A stretch of 64,000 nucleotides of DNA, taken from Streptomyces pinistramenti (GTDB taxonomy: Bacteria > Actinomycetota > Actinomycetes > Streptomycetales > Streptomycetaceae). Below, piece after piece: positions 61,322 to 64,000 of this stretch. The stretch spans positions 62,001-126,000 of the forward strand of contig NZ_JAJCXB010000008.1 of the NCBI RefSeq assembly GCF_020564935.1, written 5' to 3'. The notes beneath the pieces were generated by a model. That model searched no databases. It was not told the origin of the DNA and saw only the letters and a list, made by a program, of their open reading frames with translations. The position numbers and the translations under genes were made by a program. Within the stretch, counting starts at the first letter, position 1, and every line of letters starts with the position of its first letter.

Positions 61322-62350
61322 CTACTCGGGAACGGTGCACTCGAAGGCGTGCAGGTACGGGTTGACCTGGAGGATGTCCCGGACGACCAGGCCCGCTTCG
61401 GACATCCGGTGCACCAGGCTCTCCTTGGAGTGCTTCGCCCCTCCGACGTTCAGGAGCAGCAGCAGGTCCATGGCAGTGGTGAACTTCATGGAGGGGCTGT
61501 CGTCCACGAGGTTCTCGATGATCACCACCCGGGCGCCGGGTCGCGCGGCGTCGACGACGTTGCGGAGCGTTCTGCGGGTGCTCTCGTCGTCCCATTCCAG
61601 AATGTTCTTGATGAGGTAGAGGTCGGCCTGGACCGGGACGGCGCTGCGGCAGTCGCCGGGCAGGATCCGTGCCCGTGCGGCGAGCGGGCCGCCGTCGCGC
61701 AGCCGGGGGTCGGCGTTGGCGACGACGTTGGGCAGGTCGAGCAGCGTCCCTTCGAGGTCCGGGTGCTTCTCCAGGAGGCCGGCCAGGACGTGACCCTGGC
61801 CGCCGCCGATGTCCACGACCGTGGCGACGCCGGTGAGGTCGAGGAGCCCGGCGACGTCCTGCGCCGACTGCTTGGACGACGTGGTCATCGCCCGGTCGAA
61901 GACCTGGGCCGAGTCGCGTGCGTCCTGGTGCAGGTACTCGAAGAAGCCCTTGCCGTACAGGTCGTCGAAGACGCTGCGGCCCGACCGCACGGCCTGGTCG
62001 AGCATCGGCCAGGCGTCCCAGGTCCACGGTTCGGTGCACCACAGGGAGATGTACCGCAGGCTGTTGGGTGCGTCGTCCCGCAGCAGCCGGGACATGTCGG
62101 TGTGGGCGTACTTCCCTTCGTCGGTCTCCTCGAAGACTCCGTAGCAGGACAGGGCGCGCAACAGCCTTTCCAGGGGCCGGGCTTCGATTTCCAGTGTGGC
62201 GGCGAGTTCTTCCGAAGTGGCGGGCGCGTCTCCGAGTGCGTCGGCCACGCCGAGCCTTGCGGCCGCGCGCAGGGCCGCGGCGCACGCGGCTCCGAAGACG
62301 AGTTCCCGCAGCTTCATGGCCGGCTGCGGTGTGGGGCTCACGGTGATCAT
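61322..62350 (-). CDS. O-methyltransferase next to the spore pigment cluster
   Basis: A 342-residue enzyme of the plant-type/polyketide O-methyltransferase family. The N-terminal dimerisation domain has MKLRELVFGAACAAALRAAARLG in reduced quote MKLRELVFGAACA; the SAM domain has VVDIGGGQGHVLAGLLEKHP, LLDLPNVV, RARILPGDCRSAVP, LIKNILEWDDES and GARVVIIENLV. It resembles TcmN/DnrK-type tailoring enzymes, so methylation of the pigment is the likely role. It faces the pigment operon across a shared terminator. Start ATG 62350. Confidence 0.88.
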   Translation of the reverse strand: MITVSPTPQPAMKLRELVFGAACAAALRAAARLGVADALGDAPATSEELAATLEIEARPLERLLRALSCYGVFEETDEGKYAHTDMSRLLRDDAPNSLRYISLWCTEPWTWDAWPMLDQAVRSGRSVFDDLYGKGFFEYLHQDARDSAQVFDRAMTTSSKQSAQDVAGLLDLTGVATVVDIGGGQGHVLAGLLEKHPDLEGTLLDLPNVVANADPRLRDGGPLAARARILPGDCRSAVPVQADLYLIKNILEWDDESTRRTLRNVVDAARPGARVVIIENLVDDSPSMKFTTAMDLLLLLNVGGAKHSKESLVHRMSEAGLVVRDILQVNPYLHAFECTVPE

Positions 62351-62387
62351 TCCGTCTCGTTTCTGCTGGTCGGGATCGGCACGGTGG

Positions 62388-63446
62388 TCAGCACAGGCCG
62401 GCCGGCTGCGAGGTCTTGCAGATGTTGGCTTCGAAGCGGTTGGTCTTGCTGGTGTCGCGGTTGGCGAGGTCGGCGGGCTCGTTGCCCAGCGCCACGTTGC
62501 CCTGCAGGACATGGCGTTCGTTGAGTACCTTCACGAAGCTGTGGAAGAGGACGATGCCGCCGGACAGCGGGGAGGAGCCGACGTTGTCGCGGACGAGGTT
62601 CTTCTCCACGCGGGTGTCCTCGGCGCCGGTGAGGACGATGCCGGAGCCCTGGAGTGCGGGCAGGCGCTTGGTGGCGGGGCAGGACTTGTTGTTCTCGGAG
62701 ACGTCGTTGCGGTTGACCGTCAACGCACCGGCGCGCGGGAGGGATTCGTCGCCGACGATGAATACGCCGCTGCAGTTCCCGGTCACCTCGTTCTCGTCGA
62801 CGCTCAGGTGGCGGGCGCGGCGGATGGTGATGCCGATGCGGTTGCCGGTGACGGTGTTGTGGTCGATGTGCGCGCCGTGGGTGTTGAGGGCGCCGCCTTC
62901 CCCCTCGACCGTGTTGGCCAGGAAGATGCCCGCGTCTCCGTTGCCGGATGCGGTGTTGCCCAGGAAGGATCCGCGGGTGGATTTCTGCTCGGCGATTCCC
63001 CACTGGCCGTTGTCGCGGGCGGTCACCCCGCGCACCCGCAGCCGGTCGGTTTCGGAGGCCCAGATGCCGTTCTTGTGGAAGCCGGAGACGGTCAGCGCGT
63101 GGATGCCGACGTCCCGCAGGCGGTGGCCCGCCGTGCCCAGGACGCAGATCCCGTTGCCCTCCTTTCCGCAGGAGTTCGCCGTGCGGGAGCCCGGGGGACG
63201 GATCACGGTCCGCTCCCCCGCGCCGCGCAGGGTCAGGCCGGACTTGTCGATCCGCACGCTCTCCCGGTACGTACCCGGCGCGATGTCGATGGTGTCGCCC
63301 GGCTGCGCCGCGTCCACCGCCTTCTGGATCGACTCACCCGGGTGGACCTCGTATTGGTCGCCGGCCTGGCTCGGCGGGGCCGTGGCCAGTCCTGTGACCA
63401 GGACCGTTGCCAGGCACCCTGCATATTTCAGCTGTCGTTTCACCAT
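62388..63446 (-). CDS. secreted right-handed beta-helix protein
   Basis: A 352-residue exported protein. Residues 1-28 are a signal peptide (YAGCLATVLVTGLATAPPSQA). Then comes the NosD/pectate-lyase-like start VHPGESIQKAVDAAQPGDTIDIAPGTY, and many imperfect 22-24-residue helix coils rich in N-x-V/I ladders (HNTVTGNRIGITI, ENEVTGNCSGVFIV, VNRNDVSENNKSC). Four Cys may form disulfides. It is probably a carbohydrate-binding or lyase-type protein; I see no clear catalytic set. It lies 37 bases upstream of the O-methyltransferase start on the same strand. Confidence 0.85.
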   Translation of the reverse strand: MVKRQLKYAGCLATVLVTGLATAPPSQAGDQYEVHPGESIQKAVDAAQPGDTIDIAPGTYRESVRIDKSGLTLRGAGERTVIRPPGSRTANSCGKEGNGICVLGTAGHRLRDVGIHALTVSGFHKNGIWASETDRLRVRGVTARDNGQWGIAEQKSTRGSFLGNTASGNGDAGIFLANTVEGEGGALNTHGAHIDHNTVTGNRIGITIRRARHLSVDENEVTGNCSGVFIVGDESLPRAGALTVNRNDVSENNKSCPATKRLPALQGSGIVLTGAEDTRVEKNLVRDNVGSSPLSGGIVLFHSFVKVLNERHVLQGNVALGNEPADLANRDTSKTNRFEANICKTSQPAGLC

Positions 63447-63675
63447 GAGGCGAAGTTATGGGCGGGCGACGGCGCCCGCCACCTGTGGTAACCCGATGAC
63501 CACAGTCGGTACACCCGTCGGTATTCCCGGCAGGCCGCGGAAGCCGGTCAGGGCGCTCCCGGTGGTGCGTGCCGCGGGGGCCGACCATCATGGAACGGGC
63601 CGCCCGTGAACGGCCCGCGGCGGCGGCCTGCCCCGGGGCGGCCACCTGTCCCGTCCTCCCCCTGAAGGAGTCCGC

Positions 63676-64000
63676 ATGAGCGCCGGAACGGACCTGCTCG
63701 TCGATGCCTTCGGCCGCATCCGGGAGGTCGTCGAGGAAGTGGTCACCGGGCTCGGTCCCGGAGAGCTGGCCGAGCGGCCGGGTGCGGGCGAAGGCAATTC
63801 GATCGCCTGGCTCGTCTGGCATCTCACCCGCGTCCAGGACGACCACCTCGCCGACGCGGCCGGCACGGAACAGGTCTGGACGGCGCAGGGCTGGGCCAAA
63901 CGCTTCGGCCTCCCCATCCCGGCCGGCTCCACCGGATACGGCCACTCCCGCAAGGACGTGGCGGCGGTCCGCGATCTGACGGCGCGGCAGCTCACCGGCT
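63676..64000 (+). CDS. DinB/DUF664-family protein, cut by the window end
   Basis: The first 108 residues of a protein of about 170. VDAFGRIREVVEEVVTGLGPGELAERP and GEGNSIAWLVWHLTRVQDDHLADAAG are typical of DUF664 (DinB-like four-helix, metal-binding His in WHLTRVQDDH). AAGGAG stands before ATG 63676. The gene continues beyond 64000. Confidence 0.85.
   Translation, partial: MSAGTDLLVDAFGRIREVVEEVVTGLGPGELAERPGAGEGNSIAWLVWHLTRVQDDHLADAAGTEQVWTAQGWAKRFGLPIPAGSTGYGHSRKDVAAVRDLTARQLTG

Overview
The window reads as chromosomal DNA of a Streptomyces species or a close relative. It has very high GC with strong third-position GC bias, GTG starts are common, many genes overlap by four bases, and the gene families are typical of the genus: a whiE-type spore pigment cluster, a class F sortase, MarR and MocR regulators, an LPFR-motif small protein, and one TTA codon. 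I saw no rRNA, tRNA, CRISPR array, insertion sequence or prophage.

Region 1 (1-20 kb) is a patchwork of single genes. It holds an alpha/beta hydrolase, a SpoIIE-type phosphatase, a decay scar made of pieces of an IclR regulator, an MFS transporter and a 2-hydroxyacid dehydrogenase (3.5-4.7 kb), a VanZ-RDD membrane protein, a secreted serine hydrolase with a TTA codon, three SAM methyltransferases, RNase HI, a YqcI/YcgG-type putative haem N-oxygenase, diaminopropionate ammonia-lyase, a MocR regulator divergent from a PLP decarboxylase with a clear inverted-repeat operator between them, and a MarR/MFS efflux pair whose pump carries three extra Ig-like domains.

Region 2 (20-31 kb) contains a five-gene, translationally coupled operon for the lower valine pathway, from isobutyryl-CoA to propionyl-CoA: mmsA, acyl-CoA dehydrogenase, 3-hydroxyisobutyryl-CoA hydrolase, mmsB and enoyl-CoA hydratase. 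Its leader contains a complete cobalamin riboswitch, preceded by a palindromic operator. Upstream lie a KimA-like potassium/amino-acid transporter and a GT-C-like membrane protein.

Region 3 (31-43.3 kb) is aromatic acid catabolism. It has a vdcBCD-type non-oxidative hydroxyarylic acid decarboxylase with a divergent AraC regulator, then phenylacetate genes in two divergent arms (paaK-paaI; thiolase-hydratase-paaH) followed by paaABCDE. PaaR-like operators stand before paaI and before paaA. paaZ and paaG are not in the window.

Region 4 (43.4-51.3 kb) resembles a hypoxia/dormancy regulon: DUF1876 and DUF7144-like small proteins, a GAF-GAF histidine kinase, a DevR-like response regulator, a free-standing cyclic-nucleotide-binding protein, and a beta-phosphoglucomutase-like HAD enzyme coupled to a GH65 disaccharide phosphorylase. 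A GGGCC/GGCCC palindrome recurs in its intergenic DNA.

Region 5 (51.3-54 kb) pairs a class F sortase with a repetitive Asp/Gly/Arg/His-rich surface protein. That protein carries four copies of a PHGG(V/M)HTGGGA motif, the last one directly before its C-terminal membrane anchor.

Region 6 (54-62.4 kb) is a whiE-like type II polyketide spore pigment cluster: a divergent FAD hydroxylase, SchA/CurD-domain protein, cupin, KS-alpha, CLF, ACP, aromatase and TcmI-type cyclase. It ends at a 22-bp perfect hairpin facing a convergent O-methyltransferase. The window closes with a secreted beta-helix protein and the start of a DinB-like protein.
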